The notes under the pieces were generated by a model. The model saw nothing but the letters and a program-made list of their open reading frames with translations, was not told the DNA's origin and did no database searches. A stretch of DNA of 64,000 nucleotides from assembly GCF_020595125.1 (NCBI RefSeq), contig NZ_JACNMS010000007.1, forward strand, positions 59,104-123,103, read 5' to 3'. The DNA comes from Jeotgalibacillus aurantiacus (GTDB taxonomy: Bacteria; Bacillota; Bacilli; Bacillales; Jeotgalibacillaceae). Numbering within the stretch: the stretch's first letter is position 1; each line of letters starts with the position of its first letter. Position numbers and translations under genes: made by a program. Shown here in pieces: positions 48,849-62,624 of this stretch.

Positions 48849-49601
48849 TTATTTATCGGCGGACCAGTCAAGCGAATCAAGAAATGCCAGCACATCCTCA
48901 TGCAGCTGTTCTTTCTCTTTATCAAGCGTAATCACATGTCCTGATTCCTCATACCACTTGAGCTTTTTCTGATCAGTTTCTACACCGTCGTATATAATAT
49001 TGGCAGAATCCGTATTAATCATGTGATCATGTCGTCCCTGCACTACAAATGTCGGTGTATAAATCATATCAACAGACTCTCTGACATCACCAATTAACTC
49101 CTGCAGTGACTTCAGCGTCTTCATTGGGGTCTTTTCAAATTCCTTCATTTCAGCTTCAATCTGATCTTCATCTTTCTTCTCATACTTCTTAAATTCGCGT
49201 GCGTAATCCAAAACTCCTTTATACATCACTTCTTCACTTTTGATGTACATCGGCGCGCACATGGTCACGATACCCTTTACAGGAACAGTGTAACCTAATT
49301 TAAGCGAAAATACGCCTCCCAAAGAAAGTCCGGCAACCGCAATCTCCTCATAGCCCTGCGCCTTCAGATGATCATACCCGCGCATAACATCCTTCCACCA
49401 GTCTTTCGGGCCCGTCTCCACAAGCTCCTCCGGTGGCACACCATGCCCCTTATAATGCGGCGCATGAGACGTATAACCGTTCTTCTCTAAAAAACGCCCA
49501 AGCATCCGGACGTCCGACGAATTTCCGGTGAACCCATGCAATAAAAGCACCGCACGCTTCCCACCTTCAAACGTAAATGGTTTTGGCAAATTCAATTTCA
49601 T
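48849..49601 (-). CDS. Carboxylesterase (Est30/YvaK type)
   Basis: 250 residues; alpha/beta hydrolase with oxyanion LLHGFTG, nucleophile S93 in AGLSLGG, acid in QGRHDHMI, and histidine in ESGHVITLD. Est30 from Geobacillus is the model. Cleaves short-chain esters. Located between secG and rnr exactly as in B. subtilis. Confidence 0.92.
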   Translation of the reverse strand: MKLNLPKPFTFEGGKRAVLLLHGFTGNSSDVRMLGRFLEKNGYTSHAPHYKGHGVPPEELVETGPKDWWKDVMRGYDHLKAQGYEEIAVAGLSLGGVFSLKLGYTVPVKGIVTMCAPMYIKSEEVMYKGVLDYAREFKKYEKKDEDQIEAEMKEFEKTPMKTLKSLQELIGDVRESVDMIYTPTFVVQGRHDHMINTDSANIIYDGVETDQKKLKWYEESGHVITLDKEKEQLHEDVLAFLDSLDWSADK

Positions 49602-49706
49602 TTCAAGTCACTCCTGTTGCATATTCATCTGTCTCTATTTTAGTAAAGATCCCGCCGGAATGCTATTCGGGCGGTTTAAGAATGTATCTTAGGTGGGGAC
49701 ATTGCG

Positions 49707-49826
49707 ATTCGACCACTTTTTGCGGTTATTTAACCACTCTTTCGGGGTATTTAACCACTCTTTGAAGTGATTTGACAACTCTTCAGGGTTATTTGACAAC
49801 TTTCCCGGGTTATTTAACCACTCTTG
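49707..49826. repeat. 21-bp tandem repeat array (ATTTGACCAC type)
   Basis: Six cores at 49707, 49728, 49749, 49770, 49791, 49812, all 21 bp apart (ATTCGACCAC, ATTTAACCAC, GTATTTAACCAC etc.). Confidence 0.87.
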
Positions 49827-49840
49827 TATGATCAAATGCC

Positions 49841-49871
49841 AAAAGCGCAGGATGCGCCACGGCCCGGCTTT
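49841..49871 (+). repeat. 3' remnant of a fold-back repeat
   Basis: AAAAGCGCAGGATGCGCC followed by ACGGCCCGGCTTT resembles the right end of the element (AAAGCG...GGCCCGGTTTT) with no core or left arm. A similar remnant lies at 52860-52883. Confidence 0.6.
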
Positions 49872-49875
49872 ATCC

Positions 49876-49906
49876 AAATAAAAAACCCGACCAGTCATGA
49901 TCGGGA
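49876..49906 (-). terminator. Terminator of secG
   Basis: Minus strand CCCGA...TCGGGTTTTTT hairpin next to the stop. Confidence 0.85.
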
Positions 49907-49915
49907 TTCTCGCAT

Positions 49916-50149
49916 TTATTGAATGAAATAGGCAACTGCAATCGTCAAGACGAAAAACAGCACCGACAGAACAATAGTCAAACGATTTAAAACAAGGTCA
50001 ATTCCTCGCGCTTTCTGTTTACCAAAAAGCTGTTCTGCTCCTCCGGAAATGGCGCCTGAAAGACCTGCGCTTTTTCCTGATTGCAGAAGAACCACAATGA
50101 TTAATGAGATACAAGTGATCACAAGTAATACTGTTAATAACGTTTCCAT
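49916..50149 (-). CDS. secG: Protein translocase subunit SecG
   Basis: 77 residues, two membrane helices (5-25 and 55-75) with the cytoplasmic loop [17 protein letters not shown]. Accessory subunit of SecYEG. GGAGGT precedes the ATG. Confidence 0.95.
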   Translation of the reverse strand: METLLTVLLVITCISLIIVVLLQSGKSAGLSGAISGGAEQLFGKQKARGIDLVLNRLTIVLSVLFFVLTIAVAYFIQ

Positions 50150-50188
50150 AAATGTTCCACCTCCTGAACCGAACCTTACACTTTTTTC

Positions 50189-50217
50189 ATTTTATCATAC
50201 GCCCATACACCATACAA
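50189..50217 (-). promoter_or_regulatory. Promoter of secG
   Basis: Minus strand TTGTAT (50212-50217), 17 bp, TAAAAT (50189-50194). Confidence 0.65.
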
Positions 50218-50253
50218 TCTTTGTTTTCACATGATGAATAAAAACACTGCAAA

Positions 50254-50282
50254 TTGTCAAAATCATTTGAACAGCATAAAAT
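50254..50282 (+). promoter_or_regulatory. Promoter of the ABC exporter
   Basis: TTGTCA (50254-50259), 17 bp, TAAAAT (50277-50282), divergent to secG. Confidence 0.68.
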
Positions 50283-50323
50283 AAAGCTATGAAAACTGAC
50301 ACAAATGTCGGGAGGTTATATAG

Positions 50324-51277
50324 ATGAATGGTGCCATACATGTTAAAGATGTTGTAAAGACCTTTAAAGGTGATGTAAAAGCAGTCAGAGGGATTTCCTT
50401 TGATGTGGCAGAAGGGGAATTTTTTGCGTTTTTAGGACCTAACGGAGCCGGTAAATCGACAACCGTTCAGCTGTTAACCACCCTTTTGAAGCCTACCTCG
50501 GGAACAATGGAGGTCGCTGGCTATAATGTCAATAAAGACCCTGAAAAAGTACGGCTGTCTATTGGCGTCGCCCTCCAGGAAACAGGAATAGATCCTGACT
50601 TAAAAGGTCGGGAATTACTGGAGTTCCAGGCAAGACTGTTCGGCTTCAGCAAAAAGCAGGCAAAAGAACGGGCAGCTGAATTGCTTGAGCTTGTTGGACT
50701 TACTGAGGATGCTGACCGGATGAGCGGGAAATATTCTGGCGGGATGAGAAGACGTCTGGACCTTGCGATGACGCTCGTGCATAAGCCGAAAATTTTATTT
50801 CTGGATGAGCCGACAACAGGTCTCGATCCAACAAACCGCAAAGCGATCTGGAAGGAAATTAAGCGTCTGAATAAAGAAGAAGGAACAACAATCTTTCTCA
50901 CCACCCAGTACCTTGAAGAAGCCGATCAGCTGGCTGACCGCATTTCAATCATCAATAAAGGACAGATTGTTGCGACAGGTACACCCGAGGAGCTGAAGCG
51001 GACGCTTGGCCTCGATGCTGTTGTGCTTCAGTTTGAAGAAGAAGCAGATGCGATTAAAGCATATGAAGCTGTCTCCTCACCTGATTACCAGACAGAACGG
51101 TTGAAAAACGATGTCACAATCCTTGCGGAAAACGGGACATCCATTTTAGCGGATGTCATCAGAAAGCTTGATGAACAAAACCTCCACCCTGCTCAGCTGA
51201 ATGTGAAGCCGCCTTCTCTGGATGATGTATTCATTCAGGTGACGAATGATAAGAAAGAAGGTGCCGTCCATGAATAA
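50324..51277 (+). CDS. DrrA-type ABC transporter ATP-binding protein
   Basis: 317 residues. Walker A GPNGAGKST (38-46), signature YSGGMRRRLDLAM, Walker B ILFLDEPTTGLD, and a C-terminal domain of the daunorubicin-resistance (DrrA) type. Partner of the permease that overlaps by 8 bp. Likely exports a hydrophobic drug or lipid; substrate unknown. GGGAGG precedes the ATG. Confidence 0.92.
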   Translation: MNGAIHVKDVVKTFKGDVKAVRGISFDVAEGEFFAFLGPNGAGKSTTVQLLTTLLKPTSGTMEVAGYNVNKDPEKVRLSIGVALQETGIDPDLKGRELLEFQARLFGFSKKQAKERAAELLELVGLTEDADRMSGKYSGGMRRRLDLAMTLVHKPKILFLDEPTTGLDPTNRKAIWKEIKRLNKEEGTTIFLTTQYLEEADQLADRISIINKGQIVATGTPEELKRTLGLDAVVLQFEEEADAIKAYEAVSSPDYQTERLKNDVTILAENGTSILADVIRKLDEQNLHPAQLNVKPPSLDDVFIQVTNDKKEGAVHE

Positions 51278-52061
51278 TCAGCAGGGCAGCTTTTTCAGCG
51301 ATACGATGGTGATTACGAAACGAAGTATCATAACGATTTTGCGGAATCCGCTGATCTTCATTCCAAACCTTGCGATCAGTATGTTTTTCCTGTTTGTTTA
51401 CGAAGCGGGCTTAAGCGGGATTGCTAATCTTCCCGCCTTTGAAGGAGCGAATTATTTAGCCTTTATTTTACCCGTATCCATTGTTTCTGCTGCGATTGGC
51501 GGTGCCGGTGGAGCGGGACAGGCGCTTGTAAAGGACCTCGATAACGGATTTTTCTCGCGGCTTCTGCTGACACCAAGCTCACGACTTGCGATCGTGCTCG
51601 GACCGATTATTGCCGGGATGCTGCAGCTCGTGATCCAAGCCGGACTTATTATCTGCGTTGGTTTTTTCCTCGGCCTTGAAGTGGCTGGAGGCGCCCTAGG
51701 TGTCGTCGTTGTGCTGTTGCTCACGTTGGGTTGGGGGCTTGCCTTTGCAGGTTATTCCGTCGGAGTCGCCTTGCGCGCTAAAAATGCACAGTCTGCCCAG
51801 GCAGGAACATTTATCTTCTTCCCGCTCATTTTCCTGAGCACGACGTTTGTGCCGTATGAGCTGATTGATGCTGCGTGGCTGAAGGTGGCTGCATCAATTA
51901 ACCCTGTCACGTATCTGTTCGAAGCAATGCGTGCTGTTTTGATTGACGGCTTTACTGATACATGGCCGATTGTGCTTGGGTTCTTAGTCATCATCGGGTT
52001 ATGTGCGATTACCATTACGTTTTCAGCCGTTTCTGCTAAAAAGGCTGTTAGTACGGATTGA
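51270..52061 (+). CDS. ABC-2 type exporter permease
   Basis: 263 residues, six membrane helices, ABC-2 domain with RNPLIFIPNL after the first cytoplasmic segment. ATG 51270 lies inside the ATPase gene behind GAAGGTG, giving coupling. A fold-back repeat follows the stop by about 12 bp. Confidence 0.91.
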   Translation: MNNQQGSFFSDTMVITKRSIITILRNPLIFIPNLAISMFFLFVYEAGLSGIANLPAFEGANYLAFILPVSIVSAAIGGAGGAGQALVKDLDNGFFSRLLLTPSSRLAIVLGPIIAGMLQLVIQAGLIICVGFFLGLEVAGGALGVVVVLLLTLGWGLAFAGYSVGVALRAKNAQSAQAGTFIFFPLIFLSTTFVPYELIDAAWLKVAASINPVTYLFEAMRAVLIDGFTDTWPIVLGFLVIIGLCAITITFSAVSAKKAVSTD

Positions 52062-52072
52062 CATCGAATATT

Positions 52073-52199
52073 GAAGCCGTGCCGGGACATTCCTCCGCTT
52101 TCCGCGGCCGCGCGGTGAGCCAGCTAATGCTTCGCATTACGCTGTCTCACCTGTCGCTCCTCTGCCGCAGGAGTCTGCGGAATGTCCCGGCACTTTTAT
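52073..52199 (-). repeat. GC-rich fold-back repeat, form B, reversed (copy 9)
   Basis: Minus strand arms GTGCCGGGACATTCC and GGAATGTCCCGGCAC perfectly paired (52179-52193, 52079-52093). Core nearly identical to copy 4 although the arms differ. Confidence 0.92.
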
Positions 52200-52272
52200 T
52201 AAATACAATCTAAGTGATATCAATGTAAGCATTATTTAGTTCAAGAAAGTTAAAATTCAAAAAAAGTCAATG

Positions 52273-52303
52273 AAAAGGCCGACTCTCAAAGAGCCGGCCT
52301 TTT
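52273..52303 (-). terminator. Terminator of the DUF1540 gene
   Basis: AAAAGGCCG-CTCT/AGAG-CGGCCTTTTC hairpin with 3-nt loop, overlapping the stop region; symmetrical, so may also stop plus-strand transcription. Confidence 0.85.
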
Positions 52304-52304
52304 C

Positions 52305-52454
52305 TTATACATGCTCAAACGTCTTGCAATCCGTTTCGTCACTGGAGTCGGCATGGCCTTTGTGGGCACCGACAAAAATCTTTTCCGCCCCACACCTGCT
52401 GCCTTCCCGGTTAAATTTACAGCTATCCACTTCGCACATAATGATTTGCTCCAT
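52305..52454 (-). CDS. DUF1540 small cysteine-rich protein
   Basis: 49 residues, below common gene-calling cut-offs. Begins MEQIIMCEVDSCKFNREGSR and has four spaced cysteines (C7, C12, C21, C43) with the closing TDCKTF, the DUF1540 pattern of small putative metal-binding proteins common in spore formers. GAGGAGG stands 9 nt before the ATG, and a promoter and terminator bracket it. Function unknown. Confidence 0.85.
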   Translation of the reverse strand: MEQIIMCEVDSCKFNREGSRCGAEKIFVGAHKGHADSSDETDCKTFEHV

Positions 52455-52521
52455 TAAAAACGCCTCCTCTTTCAAGATCTTTTGAATCAGAATACGTCTG
52501 GATTAAATCTCTGCTACCTTC

Positions 52522-52550
52522 ATTATAGCCAATGAAAGACAAAGCGTGAA
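52522..52550 (-). promoter_or_regulatory. Promoter of the DUF1540 gene
   Basis: Minus strand TTCACG (52545-52550), 17 bp, TATAAT (52522-52527). The rest of 52551-52700 shows nothing recognisable. Confidence 0.55.
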
Positions 52551-52708
52551 TTATTTTCTGTATTTTCTGACATTAATTCGAACTGGCCAGTTCTCACTTA
52601 TTATTCTCCAGCCCTGACTTAAATATGTTATTTAGTCTTAGGAGCCGTAGAACTTAATGGATCTAATAATTTCAAACAACAAAGTCAGCTGGTAATTAAA
52701 ATTACTGA

Positions 52709-52828
52709 GTGCCGGGTCATTCCGTAGACTCCTACGGCAGAGGAGCGACAGGTGAGACAGCGTAGTGCGTAGCACTAGCTGGCTCACCGCGCGGCCGTGG
52801 AAAGCGAAGGAATTACCCGGCACGGTTT
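52709..52828 (+). repeat. GC-rich fold-back repeat, form B (copy 10)
   Basis: Arms GTGCCGGGTCATTCC (52709-52723) and GGAATTACCCGGCAC (52809-52823), 14 of 15 paired; TACGGC/GCCGTGG lower-stem pair differs from other copies but still pairs. A decayed 3' remnant follows at 52860-52883. Confidence 0.91.
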
Positions 52829-52890
52829 CCTTATCCTACACCTCTTTATGTTCAGAAAACAAGATGCCCCTCGGCCCGGTTTTAAAAAAC

Positions 52891-52922
52891 AAAAAACAGG
52901 ACTACCCAAAAGGATAGTCCTG
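52891..52922 (-). terminator. Terminator of the glycolytic operon
   Basis: Minus strand CAGGACTATCC/GGTAGTCCTG hairpin with T6, 18 bp after eno. Confidence 0.9.
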
Positions 52923-52939
52923 CATATACCATTCACTAA

Positions 52940-54355
<1,416 letters not shown>

Positions 54356-54377
54356 TCACTGCCGGACGCGTTTTGTT

Positions 54378-56688
<2,311 letters not shown>

Positions 56689-56691
56689 CTA

Positions 56692-57876
56692 TTACTTATC
56701 GTTTAATGCGACAACGCCTGGAAGATCTTTACCTTCCATAAACTCAAGAGAGGCACCGCCACCTGTTGAGATGTGACTCATCTTGTCAGCCATACCGAAT
56801 TTCTCCACGGCTGCTGCTGAGTCTCCTCCACCGATGACAGAATATGTATTCTGTGCATCAGCAAGGGCCTGTCCTACTGCCTTCGTTCCGTTTGCAAATG
56901 AATCAAGCTCGAATACACCCATCGGTCCATTCCAGATCACAAGCTTGGACTGCTGAATCACGTCGCGGTATAGCTCACGTGTTTTCGGTCCGATATCAAG
57001 ACCTTCCCAGTCCGCCGGGATCTCATCAACTGCTACTTCTTTGATGTTGGCATCATTTGAAAAATCATCTGCAACGACAATATCAACCGGCATATAGAAC
57101 TTAACGCCTTTGTCTTCTGCTTTTTTCATAAATTCTTTCGCAAGCTCGATCTTATCTTCTTCTAAAAGAGACTTACCGATTTCGTGGCCCTGTGCTTTTA
57201 CGAATGTATAAGCAAGTCCGCCACCGATAATCAGGTTATCCACTTTGTCTAAAAGATGATCGATTACGCCGATCTTATCTTTTACTTTTGCTCCGCCAAT
57301 AATGGCTGTGAATGGACGCTCAGGATTTGATAATGCTTTTCCTAACACATCAAGCTCTTTTTCCATTAACAGACCTGATACAGCTGGAAGATGTTCAGCA
57401 ATCCCTGCTGTTGATGCGTGTGCACGGTGAGCTGCGCCAAATGCATCGTTTACGTATACATCAGCAAGCGCAGCAAATTCCTTAGAAAGCTCAGCATCGT
57501 TTTTCTCTTCACCAGGGTAGAAACGTACGTTTTCAAGGACAAGAATGTCGCCTTCCTCAAGTCCGGCAACAGCCTCCTGTGCTTTTGGTCCGTATGCTTC
57601 GTCCACAGTCTTAACTTCCTTACCGATTAAGTCAGCAAGATAAGCAGCAACAGGGGCAAGACGAAGTTCTTCAACAACTTCCCCTTTTGGACGTCCAAGG
57701 TGGCTCGCAAGAATAACCTTTGCTCCTGCCTCAGTCAAGTGCTTGATTGTTGGCAGTGCAGCACGGATTCTCGTATCATCCGTCACTTCTCCATCTTTCA
57801 TCGGGACATTGAAGTCAACGCGGGTAAAGACGCGTTTTCCTTTTAGCTCAATGTCTTTAACGCTTTTCTTATTCAA
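56692..57876 (-). CDS. pgk: Phosphoglycerate kinase
   Basis: 394 residues with [12 protein letters not shown] near the N-terminus and a C-terminal [16 protein letters not shown] nucleotide site. Starts with TTG at 57876, AAGGAGG 9 nt upstream. Preceded by a GC-rich hairpin after gapA. Confidence 0.96.
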   Translation of the reverse strand: MNKKSVKDIELKGKRVFTRVDFNVPMKDGEVTDDTRIRAALPTIKHLTEAGAKVILASHLGRPKGEVVEELRLAPVAAYLADLIGKEVKTVDEAYGPKAQEAVAGLEEGDILVLENVRFYPGEEKNDAELSKEFAALADVYVNDAFGAAHRAHASTAGIAEHLPAVSGLLMEKELDVLGKALSNPERPFTAIIGGAKVKDKIGVIDHLLDKVDNLIIGGGLAYTFVKAQGHEIGKSLLEEDKIELAKEFMKKAEDKGVKFYMPVDIVVADDFSNDANIKEVAVDEIPADWEGLDIGPKTRELYRDVIQQSKLVIWNGPMGVFELDSFANGTKAVGQALADAQNTYSVIGGGDSAAAVEKFGMADKMSHISTGGGASLEFMEGKDLPGVVALNDK

Positions 57877-57916
57877 TTAAATCGGCCTCCTTCTGATCAG
57901 ATTGGCAAAGCGGCTG

Positions 57917-57949
57917 AAAAAAGGGAGGGGGATGTTTTCCCCGCTCCCC
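57917..57949 (-). terminator. Internal hairpin/attenuator between gapA and pgk
   Basis: Minus strand GGGGAGCGGGG pairs with CCCCCTCCC, followed by T6. Sited in the 142-bp gapA-pgk gap, it could end part of the transcripts and give gapA a higher dose than the downstream genes, as seen for the B. subtilis operon. Confidence 0.7.
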
Positions 57950-58018
57950 ATTCACCCTCTTATTATAAGGGATGACCGGTCCAAAGACCAAATCATACCT
58001 GAATCATTTACGAAACTC

Positions 58019-59074
<1,056 letters not shown>

Positions 59075-60109
59075 TTAAAAGGGGGACCCTTTCAAAAGCT
59101 CTTTCGCTGCTCCCTCATCTGTAATCAGAATCGAGGAAGACTGTGGTGCGCCTTTAAAATACGCGCGAATCGCCTGCGCCTTTGAGCTTCCGCCTGCAAC
59201 GGCAAAAACATTTGGCACAGAGCCAAGATCCTTTAATTGAAGCCCGATGGTTTTTACTTTGTGGACGATATTGCCCTCCACATCAAAATAATAACCAAAT
59301 GCTTCACCGACGGCTTTGCCTTGTGAAATCGTCTGAAAGTGTTCCTCTGTCGTATTGCGGCGTTTTGCCATCGTATGGGCTTCGCCAATGCCATGAAGGA
59401 CAATATCGGCTGAAGTGATTAATGACATCACTTCCTTAATCGCCGGTTCTTTCGTGATCGACTCATAGACTTCCCTGCTCACCTGGTCAGGTACATACAA
59501 CACACGGTGACGGGCGCCGGATTTCATTGCCATTGTGGAACAAATCGTGTTGGCCTGGTTTTGCACATCTTCTCCGATGCCCCCTCGCGCCGGAACAAAC
59601 AGCGTTTCCGGTGTCGCGAAATCCGGAGTCAGCATCCCCGCAACGGCCGACATCGTCGTTCCGCCCGTAACAGCCACAACCGTATTATGGCCCACATACG
59701 GCTTCATACTCTGAATAGCGGCTCGTCCTAATTCTTCCTTCACCCAAGGCGAATCATCACTATTACCGGGCACAATGATCACTTCTTTTACGCCAAGCTG
59801 TTTTTTTAATGACTGCTCCATTACGGATATACCCGTAATTTCGTTAATCATTCGCTCAAGCGGCACAAGCAGTTCAAGACCCTCCTGCGTCAGACTCATT
59901 CCGGAAGCATCAATATGAAGCAGATCCTGGCTTTTCAGCTGATCCACTTCCTTCCTGAGGACGCGTTCTGTCATACCGAGTGACTGGGCAAGGCTTCTTC
60001 TGCCAACCGGCTGCAAAAAACGGACCGATCGTAAAATCTGATATTTCACTTGCATCTCATCTAGCAGGTCAGGCACCAGACGCTTTTGGATGTCAATAAA
60101 AGTTGGCAT
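59075..60109 (-). CDS. cggR: Central glycolytic genes regulator CggR
   Basis: 344 residues; N-terminal helix-turn-helix (SLAQSLGMTERVLRKEVDQL) and a SorC-type sugar-binding domain from about residue 95 that senses fructose-1,6-bisphosphate in B. subtilis. AAAGGAG precedes the ATG. First gene of the operon it represses; a full CggR operator lies 79 bp upstream of its start. Confidence 0.95.
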   Translation of the reverse strand: MPTFIDIQKRLVPDLLDEMQVKYQILRSVRFLQPVGRRSLAQSLGMTERVLRKEVDQLKSQDLLHIDASGMSLTQEGLELLVPLERMINEITGISVMEQSLKKQLGVKEVIIVPGNSDDSPWVKEELGRAAIQSMKPYVGHNTVVAVTGGTTMSAVAGMLTPDFATPETLFVPARGGIGEDVQNQANTICSTMAMKSGARHRVLYVPDQVSREVYESITKEPAIKEVMSLITSADIVLHGIGEAHTMAKRRNTTEEHFQTISQGKAVGEAFGYYFDVEGNIVHKVKTIGLQLKDLGSVPNVFAVAGGSSKAQAIRAYFKGAPQSSSILITDEGAAKELLKGSPF

Positions 60110-60187
60110 GTCAAAGCTCCTTTTCGGTGAAAATTCACTCCAAAGTCAGGCTTTAACTGAATGCCGGACATCGAAGTGCGTCACTTG

Positions 60188-60223
60188 GTCATTTTTTGTC
60201 CCGCATAGACATTTTATGTCCCA
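60188..60223 (-). promoter_or_regulatory. CggR operator
   Basis: Minus strand reads TGGGAC-N6-TGTC-N4-CGGGAC-N6-TGAC, i.e. the known CggR operator CGGGAC-N6-TGTC-N4 repeated, differing at two positions. Located between the upstream terminator and cggR. Confidence 0.9.
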
Positions 60224-60231
60224 ATCGCGGC

Positions 60232-60270
60232 AAAAAAAAGATCCCTGCTACAATTCCAATCATAGCAGGG
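60232..60270 (-). terminator. Terminator of the glutaredoxin-like gene
   Basis: Minus strand CCCTGCTA/TAGCAGGG stem followed by a T8 run that runs into the cggR promoter region. Confidence 0.85.
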
Positions 60271-60296
60271 TTACAGAACGAGTTCAAGCAATAAAG

Positions 60297-60536
60297 TCAA
60301 GTGTTTTTTTGAAAACGTTTACTTATTGTCATATAATCAATCTGACCGGCCTGTACAATTTCATCATCCACTGCAATGACCGGAATCATCAGACCGTACT
60401 TCTCTGTCCACTCATCAGATGTATCAATATTGCGTTCCTCAATGTCAAAATGTACATCTTCCTGTACAAGCTCGAGCATCAGCCGTGCTTCCTCGCACAG
60501 CCCGCAGTTCGGCCGGGTATAAAAATGGACAATCAT
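60297..60536 (-). CDS. Glutaredoxin-like family protein
   Basis: 79 residues; thioredoxin fold with C11-x-x-C14 in YTRPNCGLCEEA and the cis-proline region MIPVIAVDDE. Small glutaredoxin-like (DUF836) group; substrate unknown. ATG 60536 follows GGAGGG; the frame extends into the repeat array upstream without a valid start. Confidence 0.87.
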   Translation of the reverse strand: MIVHFYTRPNCGLCEEARLMLELVQEDVHFDIEERNIDTSDEWTEKYGLMIPVIAVDDEIVQAGQIDYMTISKRFQKNT

Positions 60537-60600
60537 GGTTTCGTCCCTCCAATGTTTGGTGATGGTTATTATTATGCTTGAATATGATTTGGATGGGAAG

Positions 60601-61096
60601 GGATGTGTAATTGGAGTGTGCGAATTCGTGAGCTTGGCGGGTGAGTTCGTGAGGTTAGCCATGGAGTTCGTCAGGTTGTGACGCGAGTTCGTGAGTTGCG
60701 GACGACAATTCGTGAGGTCCGCGGAAAGTTTGTGAGGTTAGTGATATTTGACCCATCTCGGCATGGAGTAAGCAATGTATCGTTAACAAGGGGACGGAGT
60801 TCGTGAGCTTGGCATGTGAGTTCGTGAGGTTAGCCATGAAGTTCGTCAGGTTATGACGCGAGTTCGTGAGTTGCGGAGGACAATTCGTGAGGTCCGCGGA
60901 AAGTTTGTGAGGTTAGTGATATTTGACCCATCTCGAAAAGGAGTAAGCAATGTATTGTTAACAAAGGGACGGAATTCGTGAGCTTGGCTGCGGAGTTCGT
61001 GAGCTTAGCCATGGAGTTCGTCAGGTTATGACGCGAGTTCGTGAGCTGCCGGCAACAATTCGTGAGGTCCGCGAAAAGTTTGTGAGGTTAGTGATA
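60601..61096 (+). repeat. Nested tandem repeat: three 175-bp units of 21-bp repeats
   Basis: Units start at 60622, 60797 and 60972 (GARTTCGTGAGCTTGG), period exactly 175 bp. Inside each, TTCGTGAG cores recur every 21 bp. Between runs lies a shared spacer with TGATATTTGACCCATCTCG and TAAGCAATGTAT (units 1 and 2). The core (GARTTCGTGAGGTTA) is the same as the array at 14.5-15.1 kb in inverted orientation. Fills the 60537-61117 gap. Confidence 0.9.
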
Positions 61097-61117
61097 AAAG
61101 GCACTGCTCCTGAAAAT

Positions 61118-61147
61118 AAAAAAGCCCTTCCTATTGAAAGGAAAGGC
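61118..61147 (-). terminator. Terminator of the 61155 gene
   Basis: Minus strand GCCTTTCCT/AGGAAGGGC hairpin and T6. Confidence 0.85.
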
Positions 61148-61154
61148 AAATGGT

Positions 61155-61367
61155 TTACTCATCTTCTTCTATATAAGTTTGAATGCAGCGCTTAAGCTGC
61201 TCCATCATCTCTTCTAAATCAAAGCCGGGGATCGTAATCGTATGATTTTCTTTAAACTCAACTGAGATTGAGTAGTAGTCCCGAAACTCTTCGAATGCCA
61301 CCTGATAGTCGAATCCAAGAACCGTGACAACAGGACGGAAATAATTAAGACTGTCTGAATTTTTCAT
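61155..61367 (-). CDS. Small acidic hypothetical protein
   Basis: 70 residues ending in an acidic EEDE; mixed alpha/beta with FEEFRDYYSISVEFKENHT. Not recognised. GGAGGG stands 11 nt before the ATG and a strong terminator follows, so it is a real gene. Standing between the repeat array and clpP. Confidence 0.7.
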   Translation of the reverse strand: MKNSDSLNYFRPVVTVLGFDYQVAFEEFRDYYSISVEFKENHTITIPGFDLEEMMEQLKRCIQTYIEEDE

Positions 61368-61732
61368 AATGTTGAAATCCCTCCATCCGGCTTATCCTCT
61401 CAGATAAAACATACATTTACAATACATGTTACAGTAATATAATAATTATGTATTTATTTGTAATAGAGTGATGAGTCCATTCTTTATCTATATGCTGAGG
61501 ATCTATAAATATGAATTTTATTTTGGATGAGTTTATGAGAGGCTGTGCGAAGCTGATTTCAAGAGGAAAAACAATGAGGGGAATCTGCTTTTAACCAAAA
61601 ATCGCTGTATTTTGTTTCCTGAATCAGCACATAAAATAAACCGATTATGACAAATAATCATTTTAAAATTTAATTTCTGAACAATGCATATCCCATTGCA
61701 CCCAATTGAATCATTCCATAGATTGATATAAC
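61368..61732. other. AT-rich gap between small gene and clpP
   Basis: No long ORF. One 27-codon plus-strand frame (61511-61594, MNFILDEFMRGCAKLISRGK and seven more residues) has GAGGAT 8 nt before its ATG; too short to call with confidence. Otherwise nothing recognised. Confidence 0.4.
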
Positions 61733-61777
61733 AAAAAAACTGCTGCAGTACTCACGAAGAGTGCTGCAGCAGTTTTA
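61733..61777 (-). terminator. Terminator of clpP
   Basis: Long stem of about 18 bp (ACTGCTGCAG-ACTC side) with T7 on the minus strand. Confidence 0.93.
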
Positions 61778-61787
61778 AAGTCAAATC

Positions 61788-62384
61788 TTATTTTTCAGCA
61801 AGCTTATTGCGGTCCATGATCTGATCAATCAGACCATATTCCTTCGCGCGCTCTGCTGTCATGAAGTTATCACGCTCAGTATCACGGGCAATCGTTTCGA
61901 TATCCTGGCCTGTACGCTCTGCCAGAATGCTGTTCAGCTTGTCACGCAGGAACAGGATACGCTTTGCAGCGATATCGATTTCCGTTGCCTGACCCTGTGC
62001 ACCGCCAAGTGGCTGGTGAATCATGACTTCTGCGTTTGGAAGGGCATAACGGTGACCCTTTTCACCCGCCGCAAGAAGGAATGCACCCATAGATGCTGCC
62101 ATACCGATACAGATTGTGTGTACCTTTGGCTTAATGAACTGCATCGTATCATAAATCGCCATACCAGACGTGATGCTTCCACCCGGGCTGTTGATGTAAA
62201 GATAAATATCCTTTTCAGGGTTATCCGCTTCAAGGAAAAGAAGCTGGGATACAATGGAGTTCGCCACATTATCATCAATGGCACTTCCAAGCATAACGAT
62301 CCGGTCTTTTAACAGACGTGAGTAAATGTCATATGCACGTTCACCGCGGTTTGTCTGTTCAATAACTGTAGGAATTAGATTCAT
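61788..62384 (-). CDS. clpP: ATP-dependent Clp protease proteolytic subunit
   Basis: 198 residues. Catalytic triad S98 ([11 protein letters not shown]), H123 (MIHQPLGG), D172. Works with ClpX/ClpC/ClpE. ATG 62384 follows GGAGG; a 22-codon upstream extension has no ribosome binding site. CtsR operator overlaps the promoter. Confidence 0.97.
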   Translation of the reverse strand: MNLIPTVIEQTNRGERAYDIYSRLLKDRIVMLGSAIDDNVANSIVSQLLFLEADNPEKDIYLYINSPGGSITSGMAIYDTMQFIKPKVHTICIGMAASMGAFLLAAGEKGHRYALPNAEVMIHQPLGGAQGQATEIDIAAKRILFLRDKLNSILAERTGQDIETIARDTERDNFMTAERAKEYGLIDQIMDRNKLAEK

Positions 62385-62441
62385 GTGAAAATCCTCCTTC
62401 AAAAAGGTAATGTTGGTGTTACTGGTAAGTATGTACTGACA

Positions 62442-62470
62442 ATCATACAATGATGGTCAAAAAAGGTCAA
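62442..62470 (-). promoter_or_regulatory. Promoter of clpP
   Basis: Minus strand TTGACC (62465-62470), 17 bp, TATGAT (62442-62447). Confidence 0.8.
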
Positions 62471-62471
62471 A
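62455..62471 (+). promoter_or_regulatory. CtsR operator
   Basis: GGTCAAA-AAA-GGTCAAA, an exact match to the CtsR direct heptad repeat; one heptad is the complement of the clpP -35 box, so CtsR binding excludes RNA polymerase until heat or protein stress. Confidence 0.92.
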
Positions 62472-62566
62472 CAAATCGATTCAACCTTTTGTTCTTCTTT
62501 CATCATACCCATTCCAGCATACGTTTAACAAGTTTTATCGATGCCAAATCGTTTTTAAATACGCCC

Positions 62567-62595
62567 TTGCATTCATCCATACGCTCGATTATAAT
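62567..62595 (+). promoter_or_regulatory. Promoter of tRNA-Arg
   Basis: TTGCAT (62567-62572), 17 bp, TATAAT (62590-62595), 30 bp before the tRNA. Confidence 0.8.
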
Positions 62596-62624
62596 AGAAA
62601 AGCGCGCTTAACACAGCGTATCTT

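Noticed and set aside
49689..49898. Minus-strand ORF with EWLNN heptads
   Set aside because: Falls entirely within the 21-bp array and repeat remnant; no start signal.
60601..60837. Minus-strand ORFs rich in LTNS heptads upstream of the glutaredoxin-like gene
   Set aside because: Translation of the 21-bp array; the real gene starts at 60536 with its own GGAGGG.
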